This document shows positions 6,985 to 19,247 of a stretch of 53,396 nt of DNA, piece by piece (position 1 is the stretch's first letter; each line of letters begins with the position of its first letter). The notes below the pieces were generated by a model. It was not told the origin of the DNA and did no database searches. It saw nothing but the letters and a program-made list of their open reading frames with translations. This DNA comes from Ferrovum myxofaciens (GTDB taxonomy: Bacteria; Pseudomonadota; Gammaproteobacteria; Burkholderiales; Ferrovaceae), in the NCBI RefSeq assembly GCF_000735045.1, contig NZ_JPOQ01000032.1:1-53396 (forward strand). Direction: 5' to 3'. A program made the translations under genes and the position numbers.

Positions 6985-7458
6985 TCAGAGCGGCATGAGC
7001 AGGCACACGGCCTGTGCTGCGACGCCTTCACCCCGTCCGGTAAACCCCAGTTTTTCAGTGGTGGTGGCTTTCAAGTTGATTTGCGGGCGCGGCGTTTCGA
7101 GATCGGCGGCCAGGTGGTCCAGCATCTGCGCCAGATAGGGTGCCACCCTGGGCGCTTGCAAGATCAGCGTGGCATCCAGATTGCCCAAACGATACCCACC
7201 TTCCCTGACGCGTCGATAAACGTCGCGGAGCAGGACACGACTGTCGGCATTTTTCCAGCCTGGGTCGCTGTCCGGAAAATGATGTCCGATATCGCCCAGT
7301 GCCGCGGCACCCAGCAAGGCATCGCAAATGGCATGGAGCAGGACATCTGCATCGGAGTGCCCCTCCAGTCCCCGCTCGAAGGGGATGGTTACGCCGCCCA
7401 GGATGAGCGGACGTCCAGGCACCAGAGCGTGTACGTCAAATCCCTGACCGATGCGCAT
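6985..7458 (-). CDS. ispF: 2-C-methyl-D-erythritol 2,4-cyclodiphosphate synthase
   Basis: A 157-residue enzyme that forms the cyclic diphosphate in the non-mevalonate isoprenoid pathway. The family signatures are present in order: [12 protein letters not shown] (metal-binding Asp and His), [19 protein letters not shown], and [12 protein letters not shown], where His and Asp again bind metal and substrate. [21 protein letters not shown] is the C-terminal signature. The length is normal. The ATG lies inside the end of ispD, with a 23-base overlap, so the two are translationally coupled as is common for ispDF. Both are on the minus strand, with the promoter in the 29-base gap before mltF or inside mltF. 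Confidence 0.96.
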   Translation of the reverse strand: MRIGQGFDVHALVPGRPLILGGVTIPFERGLEGHSDADVLLHAICDALLGAAALGDIGHHFPDSDPGWKNADSRVLLRDVYRRVREGGYRLGNLDATLILQAPRVAPYLAQMLDHLAADLETPRPQINLKATTTEKLGFTGRGEGVAAQAVCLLMPL

Positions 7459-8137
7459 GGCAAACCTCCAGGATGGCTTGGGCCAATATCAGGTCGGCGG
7501 GCCAGGTGACCTTCAGATTGGTGATTTCTCCCATGACCAGACGAGGCTCGAGGCCCATGCCCTCCAGTGCGGAAGATTCGTCTGTGGCGGCGGGGTGAGC
7601 GCGCAGGGCTTCCAGCAGACTTCCCAGACGAAACATCTGGGGGGTCTGGGCTGCCCACAGTCCGGTACGATCCAGGGTGGTTGCCACGCAGTCGTGATCG
7701 TTCTGGCGCTTGAGGGTGTCGCTCAGGGGAATGGCCAACAGTCCGCCCACCGGGTCGCCCTGCAGGGTCTGGATCAATCGGTCGAGTGCGGCGCGGGACA
7801 GGCAGGGGCGGGCGGCATCATGGACCAGCACCCAGGTGTCCGGCGGATGAAGGGACTGAAGGGATTGGAGGGCATTGAGCACGGTTTGGGCCCGGGTGGG
7901 GCCGGCGCAGGCCAGGGGTTGGACCCGCGTGGAAGAGAAGGGCCAAGCCAGACCGAGATCCTCGGGCAGGGCGGAGAGTACGGGATAAATCTTGAAAATG
8001 CGCGGGTGTGCATCAAAAATACGGAGTGTATGATGCAGAAGGGGAACCCCATCGAGCAGGGAGAATTGCTTTGGAACCGGACCACCAAACCGGCTTCCCG
8101 AACCGCCGGCGGGAATGATAACCACGCAAGGAGACAT
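7436..8137 (-). CDS. ispD: 2-C-methyl-D-erythritol 4-phosphate cytidylyltransferase
   Basis: A 233-residue cytidylyltransferase that makes CDP-methylerythritol from MEP and CTP. The nucleotide-binding N-terminus [19 protein letters not shown] has the expected glycine-rich loop and the Lys of the P-K-Q motif. [12 protein letters not shown] and [12 protein letters not shown] are the later family motifs, and [14 protein letters not shown] ends the fold. The start ATG at 8137 is preceded by GGAG-like sequence and gives the normal length; the longer frame runs antisense through mltF. It overlaps ispF by 23 bases. The divergent mltF start is only 29 bases away, so the two promoters must overlap or lie within each other's genes. 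Confidence 0.94.
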   Translation of the reverse strand: MSPCVVIIPAGGSGSRFGGPVPKQFSLLDGVPLLHHTLRIFDAHPRIFKIYPVLSALPEDLGLAWPFSSTRVQPLACAGPTRAQTVLNALQSLQSLHPPDTWVLVHDAARPCLSRAALDRLIQTLQGDPVGGLLAIPLSDTLKRQNDHDCVATTLDRTGLWAAQTPQMFRLGSLLEALRAHPAATDESSALEGMGLEPRLVMGEITNLKVTWPADLILAQAILEVCHAHRSGI

Positions 8138-8166
8138 GATCGATCTTGAATAAAGGACAACACGGA

Positions 8167-11547
<3,381 letters not shown>

Positions 11548-11553
11548 GGAGGA

Positions 11554-11877
11554 TCAAAAGGGTAGTTTCATGCCTGGAGGCAGGCCCATGCCCCCGGTCA
11601 GTCCGGACATATGTTGCTGGGAGACCTCATCGATTTTTCGTTGCAGATCCTTGAGCGCCACCAGCAGCAGGTCTTCCAGCATTTCGCGGTCACCCATCAG
11701 GCTTTCCTGGATACTGACTTGGCGGACTTCATGGGTACAGGTGCTGCGAATTTTGAGAGCGCCCGCACCGGCACTGCCTTCCACCTCGATTTGGGCCAAG
11801 GTGTCCTGGGCACGGCGCAGATTATCCTGCACCTTCTGAGCCTGTTTCATCAGGCCGGCAAGGCCACCTTTCATCAT
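11554..11877 (-). CDS. ebfC: Nucleoid-associated protein, YbaB/EbfC family
   Basis: A 107-residue small DNA-binding protein. The N-terminus GGLAGLMKQAQKVQDNLRRAQ, central EVEGSAGAGALKI and the Leu-rich DREMLEDLLLVALKDLQRKI helix match the YbaB/EbfC family. The Gly/Met/Pro-rich tail (SGLTGGMGLPPGMKLPF) is also typical. Dimers bind DNA like tweezers, and the gene is nearly always found between dnaX and recR. Its ATG overlaps the dnaX stop by 4 bases, and AAGGAG lies within the end of dnaX, showing translational coupling. Confidence 0.95.
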   Translation of the reverse strand: MMKGGLAGLMKQAQKVQDNLRRAQDTLAQIEVEGSAGAGALKIRSTCTHEVRQVSIQESLMGDREMLEDLLLVALKDLQRKIDEVSQQHMSGLTGGMGLPPGMKLPF

Positions 11878-13466
11878 GATTTTTCTCCTTGGGGAAGGGG
11901 TTTGACGCTGGATTCTACCAGCGTCCCCCCCAGTACGTCACGAACCGCCTGGGTGAAGGGATCCTGAGCCAGAGTCTGAAGGGCTCGCTGGTGGGCCTGG
12001 GCCTGGGTTTGAGCTTCCTGTTGGGCGACGCTGGTGCCTTCCTCATCGCCCAACTCGATGGAAAGGCGCAGGTCACAATCCAGAACACTTTCCAGACCGG
12101 TTCGCAAATTTTCCTGGTAAGGCAGCAGATGGGCAAATTTACGCGCCAGGCGCAGACGGATCTGATGCTGGGTCATGCCCAACCATTCCACATGGCGGGC
12201 CAGTTCATGGGTCATGCCCATCAATTGCAGACGCTCCACCAGACCGGCCCAGTCATCGATGGCCGGCGGGAGGCGCGCACGCTGCGGGGCGGCGGCAGGC
12301 GCAGGCGCCAAATCGGGTACGGTGGGGTGAGCAAAGGGGACGACGGGCGATGGCGCAGGGAGCGGCACGGGCGGTCCGGGTTGAAAGGCCAGGAGACGCA
12401 GCAATGCCATGCGAAACCCGGCCCGTTCATCGGGTGCAAAGGGCAAATCGCGGCGTGCCTGCACGGTAATCTGATACAGCAATTGCAGGGTGGAGGCAGG
12501 CCAGCGTTCCCGCCAGGCCCCCAGCTCCCGGGCACTGTCCTGCAGGGCCGGCGCTTTGGGAATGGCTTGCAGAAGCGCCAGATCATGAAACAGGACGGCC
12601 AGTTCCTGCAAGGCATGGTCGAAGGACAGACTATGTTCGGCCAGGGTGTCGGCGCAGGCGATCAACGTTTCTCCATCGCTCTCGGCCAGTGCGCGCACCA
12701 GATCCAGCAGGGCGCTGCGCTCGAGGGTGCCAAGCATGGCCCGAACCGGTTCCTGACGCACTTCTCCGCCGCCAAAGGCGAGGGCCTGGTCAAGCAGGCT
12801 CAGGGCATCGCGCAGGCTGCCCTGGGCGGCAGCAGCCAACAAGGGCAAGGCCGAGGCTTCGAAAGACAACTGTTCCTGTTCGAGCACATGACGCAGACGG
12901 TCTGCAATCTGGGCGGGTGGCAAAGGGCGCAGAGAAAACTGCAGGCAACGGGAGAGCACCGTGACGGGTACTTTCTGGGGGTCGGTGGTGGCCAGAATGA
13001 ACTTGACGTGGGGAGGCGGTTCTTCCAGGGTTTTGAGCATGGCATTGAAGGCCGAGCGGGACAACATGTGGACTTCGTCGATGAGGTACACCTTGAAACG
13101 GCCCGCCACGGGCAGGTACTGGGTGTTTTCCAGCAACTCGCGCATTTCCTCGACGCGGGTGTTGGTGGCTGCATCCACCTCCAGCAGGTCGGGAAAGCGC
13201 CCTTCCTCGATGCCGATGCATGCCGGGCAGTGCCCGCAGGGAACATCGGTGGGACCCTGTTCGCAGTTCAGGCCCCGTGCCATGAGGCGGGCCAGGGTGG
13301 TTTTGCCGACACCACGGGTTCCCGTGAGCAGATATGCCTGATGCAGGCGTCCGCTCCTGAGGGCATGGCGCAGGGCTTGCACGATCGTCTCCTGTCCCAC
13401 CATGTCGTCGAAGGTGCGCGGACGCCACTTACGCGCTAGAACCTGGGAAGGGACGGGGGTGTTCAC
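11874..13466 (-). CDS. dnaX: DNA polymerase III subunits tau/gamma
   Basis: A 530-residue clamp-loader ATPase. The N-terminus VLARKWRPRTFDDMVGQE is the hallmark of DnaX. The AAA+ domain has Walker A GTRGVGKTT, four zinc-binding cysteines (NCEQ... then PCGHCPAC), Walker B-like VYLIDEVHML, and sensor 1 ILATTDPQKVP. A Pro/Ala-rich linker (about residues 360-395) leads to a tau C-terminal region. I see no A-AAA-AAG slippery heptamer, so a short gamma form by frameshifting is not evident. The start is GTG at 13466: the conserved N-terminus begins 8 residues later and no other start codon lies between it and the pagL stop. That stop (TGA, 13468-13470) is one base upstream, so dnaX is probably translated by re-initiation. 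It overlaps ebfC by 4 bases. Confidence 0.95.
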   Translation of the reverse strand: MNTPVPSQVLARKWRPRTFDDMVGQETIVQALRHALRSGRLHQAYLLTGTRGVGKTTLARLMARGLNCEQGPTDVPCGHCPACIGIEEGRFPDLLEVDAATNTRVEEMRELLENTQYLPVAGRFKVYLIDEVHMLSRSAFNAMLKTLEEPPPHVKFILATTDPQKVPVTVLSRCLQFSLRPLPPAQIADRLRHVLEQEQLSFEASALPLLAAAAQGSLRDALSLLDQALAFGGGEVRQEPVRAMLGTLERSALLDLVRALAESDGETLIACADTLAEHSLSFDHALQELAVLFHDLALLQAIPKAPALQDSARELGAWRERWPASTLQLLYQITVQARRDLPFAPDERAGFRMALLRLLAFQPGPPVPLPAPSPVVPFAHPTVPDLAPAPAAAPQRARLPPAIDDWAGLVERLQLMGMTHELARHVEWLGMTQHQIRLRLARKFAHLLPYQENLRTGLESVLDCDLRLSIELGDEEGTSVAQQEAQTQAQAHQRALQTLAQDPFTQAVRDVLGGTLVESSVKPLPQGEKS

Positions 13467-13467
13467 C

Positions 13468-14091
13468 TCAGAACCAGTGGGACACGCGCAGTTGCAGGAA
13501 ATCGATGCCGGGGTTGGGGTTCTGTAGGCCGGCATTGGACAGGTGTTGAAAGCGCACCATGACGTCCCAGTCATGCTGGGGGCCCAGGGTGACTCCGGCA
13601 CCGATGTGATCGCCAAACTGAAAGTGGGTGCTCATGTTGTGACCCTCATAGATGTCGTGTTGACTGAGGTAATGTGCGCCGATCCCGCCCTCCAGGAAGG
13701 GAATGCAATTGCCCGAGGGGTTGGTGGGCGCGTAGCGAAACACGGGGGTGATGCCATAGTCGTTGATTTCATGATTGCCGCCCGAGGCGGCATGGGGCGT
13801 CCAGTGTCCCACGCCGGCATCCCAATAGCCGCTCAGCGCCCAGGGCCGGTCGCTGAACCAACGCTTGCCCCAGGAGCGGGAAAAGGAAATCCGCTCCATT
13901 TCCGTATGGTAACCGTAACCGGCTTCCAGCGAGACGGCATCTCGAATGGGCACGGTGGAAACCGGGTCTCCCCAGGAAGAGGGGGAGGTTTGGGCGGAAG
14001 GGTCTTGGGCGGCCATTGCGGAAAAAGATACGACCATCGGGAAGCCTGCCGTGATCAACGAAAACAGGCAGCGCGAAAAGAAACGCGTCAT
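13468..14091 (-). CDS. PagL-like lipid A 3-O-deacylase (outer membrane)
   Basis: A 207-residue protein with a signal peptide (about residues 1-27, cleavage near SAMA-A), then alternating beta-strands of an eight-stranded outer-membrane barrel ending in Phe. The C-terminal block FQHLSNAGLQNPNPGIDF matches PagL, whose catalytic His and Ser are in the H-x-S-N motif (His 183 and Ser 185 here). The third catalytic residue, Glu in the Pseudomonas enzyme, aligns with Asp 197. This is a conservative change that should be checked. It would remove the 3-linked acyl chain from lipid A. The start at 14091 is chosen for the signal peptide; a longer frame would run into the SRP RNA. It sits between the SRP RNA gene and dnaX, which starts 1 base after its stop. 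Confidence 0.8.
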   Translation of the reverse strand: MTRFFSRCLFSLITAGFPMVVSFSAMAAQDPSAQTSPSSWGDPVSTVPIRDAVSLEAGYGYHTEMERISFSRSWGKRWFSDRPWALSGYWDAGVGHWTPHAASGGNHEINDYGITPVFRYAPTNPSGNCIPFLEGGIGAHYLSQHDIYEGHNMSTHFQFGDHIGAGVTLGPQHDWDVMVRFQHLSNAGLQNPNPGIDFLQLRVSHWF

Positions 14092-14130
14092 CGAAAAACT
14101 CGTCGTCAAGGTAAAAAAATGGGGTGAGGT

Positions 14131-14226
14131 GGCGAGCCCGACCCCCGGCACTTGCAGGATGCGGCTGTGGCTGCTTCCTTCCGGACCTGACCCGATTCAC
14201 CGCTCTGTAATGCGGGGAGACCCGCC
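14131..14226 (-). ncRNA. ffs: 4.5S RNA of the signal recognition particle
   Basis: On the minus strand, GTCAGGTCCGGAAGGAAGCA is the invariant domain IV core of bacterial SRP RNA, with its GGAA tetraloop and asymmetric loop that binds Ffh. The flanks pair: the 5' segment GGCGGGTC (14219-14226) pairs with the 3' GGGCTCGCC (14131-14139) using two G-U pairs, closing a rod of about 96 nucleotides, the normal size for the short proteobacterial form. The exact ends are estimated from the outer helix. A location just upstream of dnaX is common in betaproteobacteria; here pagL is inserted between them. Confidence 0.92.
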
Positions 14227-14234
14227 AGAGGTCT

Positions 14235-14263
14235 ATGATCCTCCAGAATGCGGAAAAATTCAA
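14235..14263 (-). promoter_or_regulatory. Probable promoter of the SRP RNA gene
   Basis: On the minus strand, TTGAAT (14258-14263) and GATCAT (14235-14240) are 17 bases apart and end 8 bases before the first paired base of the RNA. The -35 is good and the -10 poor. The same transcript may continue into pagL and dnaX, since no terminator T-run follows the RNA. Confidence 0.45.
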
Positions 14264-14285
14264 GGGGGTGGGCGGGTCTTTTCAT

Positions 14286-15659
14286 TCAGTAGGGAAAAAT
14301 GGCATCGGGTTTGATCTTCAGGATCTCGCGTTTGAAGTCCTGCTGGATGCGTGCCAGGGCCGTCGCATCCTCCGCTTCGAAACGCAGGACGATCACCGGA
14401 GTGGTATTGCTGGAACGTGCCAGGCCAAAGCCATCGGCATACTCGATGCGAAGTCCGTCCAGGGTGATGCGTTCCTGGGCATCAGGAAAGTCTCCGTTTT
14501 CCTGAAGGGTTGCGATGATGAGAAAATTTTCGCCTTCCTGCAAACGAATCTGCAGTTCCGGCGTGGTGACGGCATCGGGCAGGGCATTGAGAACTGCGCC
14601 CGGGTCGCTGAATCGGCTCAGGATTTCGAGCAGGCGGGCGCCGGCATACATTCCGTCGTCAAATCCGAACCAGCGTTCCTTGAAGAAGGTATGGCCGCTC
14701 ATCTCGCCTGCCAGCAACGCGCCGGATTCCTTCATCTTGGCTTTGATCAGGGAATGGCCGGTTTTCCAGAGAAGGGGTTTTCCGCCGAGGGAACGAATCC
14801 AGGAAAACAGGTTGCGCGTACATTTCACGTCGAAGATGATTTCGGCCCCCGGATTGCGGGACAGGACATCTTCGGCAAAGAGCATCAACTGGCGGTCAGG
14901 GTAAATGATATGCCCTTCCCGCGTGACCACGCCCAGACGGTCTCCGTCGCCGTCAAAGGCCAACCCCAACTCGCCTCGTCCCTGCTTCAGGGCCAGGATG
15001 AGGTCCTGCAGATTCTCGGGTTGAGAGGGGTCCGGGTGGTGATTGGGGAAATGGCCGTCGACGTCGCAGAACAGTTCCACCACGGTACAGCCCAGACGCC
15101 GGTAAAGTTCGGGACCAAAACGTCCGGGGATTCCGTTCCCACTGTCCACCACGATTTTCATGGGACGGGCCAGTTGCACCGTACTCGTGATCTGCCTCAG
15201 GTAGTCTTCGCTGATGTCGAGGGATTCCAATGATCCTGATCCGGACACCAGGCGCTGCTGGCACAGCCGCTCATGGAGGGACAGGATGGTGGGGCCGGAC
15301 AGGGTTTCTCCGCCCAGCATCATCTTGAGACCATTGTATTCGGGGGGGTTATGGGAGCCGGTGACCATGACTCCGGAACCATGGGTGCGGGTATGAGCCG
15401 CGTAGTACAACATGGGGGTGGCAACCATGCCCACATCCACGACCCTCAAGCCCGCGCTTTGCAGTCCTTGAGCCAGTGCATCGCTCAAGGCTGGTCCGGA
15501 GAGACGTCCGTCGCGCCCGATGGCCATGCTGGTCAAACCCCGTTCCCGGGCTTCAGAACCAATAGCCTGACCGATGGCAGTAACGCCTGCAACGGTCAGG
15601 GTCTGGTCGACCACGCCACGGATGTCGTAGGCCTTGAATATTTCTTTGGGCGGGCGCAT
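14286..15659 (-). CDS. algC: Phosphomannomutase/phosphoglucomutase
   Basis: A 457-residue alpha-D-phosphohexomutase that interconverts hexose 6- and 1-phosphates for LPS and polysaccharide precursors. The active-site Ser is at residue 102 in TGSHNPPEYNG, the metal loop is FDGDGDRLG with Asp 236, 238 and 240, and the sugar-binding loop is AGEMSGHTFF. The N-terminus FKAYDIRGVVD is characteristic of the PMM/PGM (AlgC/ManB) group, and the length fits. Start 15659 has AAGGA 8-10 bases upstream; an ATG 10 codons earlier lacks a ribosome binding site. It lies 26 bases downstream of the YheT-like gene on the same strand. The symbol could equally be manB or pgm. Confidence 0.92.
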   Translation of the reverse strand: MRPPKEIFKAYDIRGVVDQTLTVAGVTAIGQAIGSEARERGLTSMAIGRDGRLSGPALSDALAQGLQSAGLRVVDVGMVATPMLYYAAHTRTHGSGVMVTGSHNPPEYNGLKMMLGGETLSGPTILSLHERLCQQRLVSGSGSLESLDISEDYLRQITSTVQLARPMKIVVDSGNGIPGRFGPELYRRLGCTVVELFCDVDGHFPNHHPDPSQPENLQDLILALKQGRGELGLAFDGDGDRLGVVTREGHIIYPDRQLMLFAEDVLSRNPGAEIIFDVKCTRNLFSWIRSLGGKPLLWKTGHSLIKAKMKESGALLAGEMSGHTFFKERWFGFDDGMYAGARLLEILSRFSDPGAVLNALPDAVTTPELQIRLQEGENFLIIATLQENGDFPDAQERITLDGLRIEYADGFGLARSSNTTPVIVLRFEAEDATALARIQQDFKREILKIKPDAIFPY

Positions 15660-15685
15660 GGCGGGTCCTTGTTGAGGGAAAAGGT

Positions 15686-16705
15686 TCATTCTGAAGGATT
15701 GTGACCGTTCTGTGAAGGGGGTAGAAAAGGGCGCAAATAATTCAGCAGGTGGGCGGGCATCCAGTCCGCTCTGGGCGGCAGAATCCCGGAAATGAATCCC
15801 ACATGCCCCCCCCGGGTCTGGAAATCCAGCGTGACGTCCGGCGGCAAGGCATGACGGGAAGGCAGTGCGTGGGGGGGCATGAAGGGATCGTCCCGCGCCT
15901 GCAGAAGCAGCGTGGGGCAGCGGATATGCGGCAACAGGGGCAGGCAACTGCTGCGTTTCCAATAGTCGCTGGCATCGCGAAAGCCGTGCAGGGGGGCCAT
16001 GCAATGGTCATCGAACTGACGCAGGGTACGTGCCGCCAGGGTTGCTTCGAGATCGAAGGACCCAGGGAATTGCGCATGTTTGGCCCGGGCCTTGGCTTTC
16101 AGGGTGGTCAGGAAATGACGGCCGTAGAACCGGTTCAGGCCCCGGGTCAAATGGTCGCCCACGCTGGTCAGATCAAAGGGAGTGGCCACGGCCACGCAGC
16201 GGTGGACCCATGGGCTGGCCCGGTCGCCCTGTTCTCCCAGCCATTTTAGAAGCATGTTGCCCCCCAGGGAAAACCCCGCTGCATAACGTGGTGTGTGGGG
16301 GTATTCGGTATGAATGCGCTGGAGAATCCAGTGGATTTCCGGGCTGTCTCCGGCATGGTAGAGACGGGGGCGAATATTGAGAAGAGAGCCACAGGCACGG
16401 AAATTAGGAGCCACCACACTCCATCCGAGGGCCTGTGCGGCATTGGCCAGGGCACGGATATAGGTTGATTCTGCACTGCCTTCCAGACCATGAAAGAGGG
16501 TCAGGACGGGCTGGTCCGGAGCGCCGGTGAGACGTTCGATCTGGAGGGTGTCCCCATCCGGACTGGCCCAGATTTCCTGCCGCCAAAGAGGGCGGGGGAC
16601 CGATACCCAACGGGCTCCGCAAACGGTCTGGACATGGGGGTTGCGGAGCCAGAAGGAAGGGGAAAAGGGGGAAGGAAAGAACTGGGCAGGAGAAAGATGC
16701 ATCAT
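15686..16705 (-). CDS. Alpha/beta hydrolase, YheT family
   Basis: A 339-residue alpha/beta hydrolase of the YheT/UPF0017 group. The N-terminus FWLRNPHVQTVCGA is the family signature. LTLFHGLEGSAESTYIRALA gives the oxyanion/HG region, and YAAGFSLGGNMLLKWLGEQG contains the nucleophile elbow G-x-S-x-G. CPTLLLQARDDPFMPP carries the acid and GGHVGFISG the catalytic His. The substrate is not established in bacteria; related proteins are esterases or lipases. Start 16705 is the first of two adjacent ATGs. It is divergent from alr with an 86-base gap, and precedes algC by 26 bases. Confidence 0.88.
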   Translation of the reverse strand: MMHLSPAQFFPSPFSPSFWLRNPHVQTVCGARWVSVPRPLWRQEIWASPDGDTLQIERLTGAPDQPVLTLFHGLEGSAESTYIRALANAAQALGWSVVAPNFRACGSLLNIRPRLYHAGDSPEIHWILQRIHTEYPHTPRYAAGFSLGGNMLLKWLGEQGDRASPWVHRCVAVATPFDLTSVGDHLTRGLNRFYGRHFLTTLKAKARAKHAQFPGSFDLEATLAARTLRQFDDHCMAPLHGFRDASDYWKRSSCLPLLPHIRCPTLLLQARDDPFMPPHALPSRHALPPDVTLDFQTRGGHVGFISGILPPRADWMPAHLLNYLRPFLPPSQNGHNPSE

Positions 16706-16791
16706 GACGACCTGAGGGCGCTTAATGTTAACCTTCAGAGTATACGTGGTGAGAACCGGCGAAAGGAAGGGAATTGGGGTAAAGTGCGCGA

Positions 16792-17865
16792 ATGTCACGT
16801 CCTACCTCCATTCATGTCAATCTGGAACGTCTGTGCGAAAACTTTCGCTGCGCGCGACGTCTTCATGGAGGGTCCCTGCTGGCGGTGGTCAAGGCCAACG
16901 CCTATGGTCATGGCGCGGTGACCTGTGCCCGGGCCCTGGCTCCCCAGGCTGAGGGTTTTGCGGTGGCAACCCTGGAAGAGGGCGCGGAACTGCGCGCTGC
17001 AGGCATCACGCAACCCATCGTTTTGCTGGAAGGCATTTTTTCTGCCGCAGACCTGGAGCAGGTTCGGCATCAAGTCCTGACGGCAGTTCTGCATCAACCC
17101 TGGCAGGTGCAACTCCAGTTGGAGCAGGAGGTCCCTCCAGTGGGCGGATTCTGGCTCAAGTTCGACAGCGGGATGCACCGTCTGGGGCTGAATGAATCCG
17201 ATTTGCGTCGGGCGGTGGACCAGTTGCGGCGCAAATTCCCTGGAGTGGCGGTCACGGTCATGACTCATTTTGCCCATGCCGATGGGGTACATCCAGGGGT
17301 GCTGGATCCGGCGCTGACCCTTTTTCGTCAGGCGACTCAAGGCCTGTCGGTTCAAACCAGTCTGGCCAATTCCGGTGCCATTCTGGGCTATCCGGAAGCC
17401 CGGGGCGATTGGGGACGCCCTGGACTGATGCTCTATGGCCTCGATCCTGCCGCTCCCGGACAGCCGGTGCGGGCCGGACTTCGTCCCGTCATGTCCTTGC
17501 GTTCCCGGATCATGGTCGAGCGTTGGGTAAAAACGGGCGACAGTGTGGGCTATGGCGGACTGTTTCAGGCGCGTCGCCCTTCCCGTATCGGGGTCATTCC
17601 CTGTGGTTATGCCGACGGTTATCCCCGCACGGCTCCCCAGGGGACGTGGGTGGGCGCAGGGGAGGACTTCGTGCCTCTGGCAGGACGGGTGTCCATGGAC
17701 ATGCTCACTGTGGACCTGACCGATGCCCCTCGGGTCACGGTGGGAACGGAAGTGGAGCTGTGGGGGGATCAGGTTTCGATCAGTACCCTGGCCCACTGTT
17801 GTGGCACGCTGGCCTATGAACTGGTGTGCAGGGCGCAACGTGCAGTGCGTTGCACAGAAGGTTAA
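16792..17865 (+). CDS. alr: Alanine racemase
   Basis: A 357-residue PLP enzyme that makes D-alanine for peptidoglycan. The PLP-binding Lys is residue 34 in AVVKANAYGHG, and the opposing catalytic Tyr is residue 254 in SVGYGGLFQA. FAVATLEEGAELR, THFAHAD and PCGYADGYPR (PLP phosphate/substrate loop) follow in order. GRVSMDMLTVD completes the C-terminal domain. It is normal length and apparently intact. It is divergent from the YheT gene, and is followed after 76 bases by the trb operon, with no visible terminator between. Confidence 0.96.
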   Translation: MSRPTSIHVNLERLCENFRCARRLHGGSLLAVVKANAYGHGAVTCARALAPQAEGFAVATLEEGAELRAAGITQPIVLLEGIFSAADLEQVRHQVLTAVLHQPWQVQLQLEQEVPPVGGFWLKFDSGMHRLGLNESDLRRAVDQLRRKFPGVAVTVMTHFAHADGVHPGVLDPALTLFRQATQGLSVQTSLANSGAILGYPEARGDWGRPGLMLYGLDPAAPGQPVRAGLRPVMSLRSRIMVERWVKTGDSVGYGGLFQARRPSRIGVIPCGYADGYPRTAPQGTWVGAGEDFVPLAGRVSMDMLTVDLTDAPRVTVGTEVELWGDQVSISTLAHCCGTLAYELVCRAQRAVRCTEG

Positions 17866-17941
17866 ATACTTCCTCGGAACAGAGGGACTCCAGGTCGTTT
17901 CTCCGCAAAGTCAGTGAATCCTATTGCCCTATGATGGGGGC

Positions 17942-18922
17942 ATGTGGAACGAACCTTCCTATCTCGAATCCCTGCTGGATGACGCCCTGGGCGACCTCTC
18001 CCGGTTGCTGGAGGAGGCGGATATCCGTGAGGTGATGGTCAATGCTCCAGATGACGTTTGGGTGGAACGGGCCGGGCAACTGGAGCCGGCGCCCCTTCGC
18101 TTCAGCGCAGCGGCCACGCGCACCGTGATTCATGTGTTGGCGGCCTTGTCCGCTCGTACCGAAGGCTTTGAACATACGCGCCCCTTGCTCGACATGGGCT
18201 TCCGCGACTGGCGTATTTCAGCGGTGCTTCCTCCGGTGGCGGTACAGGGTCCTGCACTCTGTCTGCGCAAGCATGGAGGTCGAATTTTCCCTCTCCAGCA
18301 GTTTACGGAAGGCGTTTCCACAGGAAGCGAAACCACTCCCCCGGTTTTTGAAATACCCCGTCAACCCGATGTCCATGGCCAATTGCTGCATTGGATTCGG
18401 GAGAGAAAAAATCTGCTGGTCAGTGGCGGTACCGGAACCGGAAAAACTGCTTTGCTCAATGCTCTGATTGCCCAGATTCCAGAAACCCAACGCCTGGTGG
18501 TGATCGAAGATACACGGGAACTCCGGGTGGAGCATCCCAACCGAGTAATTTTCGAAGCCCATCCTGCCGCTGGCGTCACCCTGCGCGATCTGGTGCGTCA
18601 AGCCCTGCGTTTTCGTCCGGATCGAATCATCATCGGCGAAGTGCGGGGCGCGGAGGCCTTTGATCTGTTACAGGCGATGAATACGGGGCATGAGGGGTGT
18701 CTGGGCACGCTCCACGCCAACAGCGCCGAGGAAGCCCTGCACCGTCTCGTTCAACTGGTATTGCAGGCGGGTATGGGCTGGACGGAAGAGGCCATTGCGC
18801 GACAGGTAGGACGAACCATCGGGGGCATCATCCAGTTGGGGCGGGTAGAAGGACGGCGGCGGATCGATCACATTCAACGAGTGGAGGGGTATGAGCATGG
18901 ACGATATCAGGGTTACCCATAA
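17942..18922 (+). CDS. trbB: Secretion ATPase, TrbB/VirB11 family
   Basis: A 326-residue hexameric secretion ATPase of the PulE/VirB11 superfamily. The N-terminal domain (residues about 1-125) includes [18 protein letters not shown], typical of TrbB. Walker A GGTGTGKT is at residues 162-169, the Asp box region VVIEDTREL follows, Walker B-like [11 protein letters not shown] is at 230-238, and the His box region [15 protein letters not shown] at 248-262. These are all intact, so ATPase function is plausible. It would power pilin extraction and substrate transfer at the inner membrane. ATG 17942 with GGGGG upstream is preferred over TTG 17924. A CpaF-type ATPase is an alternative, but the neighbours settle it as Trb. 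Confidence 0.88.
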   Translation: MWNEPSYLESLLDDALGDLSRLLEEADIREVMVNAPDDVWVERAGQLEPAPLRFSAAATRTVIHVLAALSARTEGFEHTRPLLDMGFRDWRISAVLPPVAVQGPALCLRKHGGRIFPLQQFTEGVSTGSETTPPVFEIPRQPDVHGQLLHWIRERKNLLVSGGTGTGKTALLNALIAQIPETQRLVVIEDTRELRVEHPNRVIFEAHPAAGVTLRDLVRQALRFRPDRIIIGEVRGAEAFDLLQAMNTGHEGCLGTLHANSAEEALHRLVQLVLQAGMGWTEEAIARQVGRTIGGIIQLGRVEGRRRIDHIQRVEGYEHGRYQGYP

Positions 18923-19247
18923 TTGGGCGAGGAATCGGCGGGTCAAGGGGTATGTTCAAGGGGTGCTCTGCGGACTCCTGTGCGCGGCGCCTCTGGCCAT
19001 GGCGGTGTATACCCCCATGCCCTGGGAGGGTCCCATCTGTATGGTGGCCAGCAGTTTGAAAGGGCAGGTGGCGGTGGTGTTGTCCGTGGTGGCCACCATC
19101 ATGATCGGGATCATGTTCATGTATGCGGAAACAGGGGGCGTGGTGGCGCGCATTGCCAGTTGGTTGCTGGGCATGTCCTGTGCGCTCTCCGTGGTCAGTA
19201 TCATTACGGCCCTGTTCCCTGGGGTGGTGATGCCTGGGTGTCTGTAA
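18891..19247 (+). CDS. trbC: Conjugal transfer pilin precursor, TrbC/VirB2 family
   Basis: A 118-residue protein starting within the end of trbB (32-base overlap). A basic N-terminus and hydrophobic signal with cleavage expected after LAMA near residue 38 are followed by MPWEGPICMVASSLKGQVA, which matches the conserved LPWE-x-P...L-x-G-x-V-A start of mature TrbC pilins. Two hydrophobic helices follow (about 60-80 and 88-108). Such proteins are processed to small pilin subunits that form the transfer pilus. The ATG two codons later is an alternative start. The stop overlaps the trbD ATG (TAATG). Confidence 0.85.
   Translation: MSMDDIRVTHNWARNRRVKGYVQGVLCGLLCAAPLAMAVYTPMPWEGPICMVASSLKGQVAVVLSVVATIMIGIMFMYAETGGVVARIASWLLGMSCALSVVSIITALFPGVVMPGCL

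Noticed and set aside
11889-13439. A 516-codon open frame on the plus strand opposite dnaX
   Set aside because: It is the antisense shadow of a clearly recognised DnaX; the product is Gly/Gln-rich without any domain, and GC-rich DNA produces such frames.
11874-13466. Programmed frameshift site in dnaX for a gamma subunit
   Set aside because: No A-AAA-AAG heptamer seen on the coding strand by eye; without it the claim is unsupported.
14091-14151. A longer pagL start at 14151
   Set aside because: It would run into the conserved SRP RNA core; the signal peptide begins at 14091.
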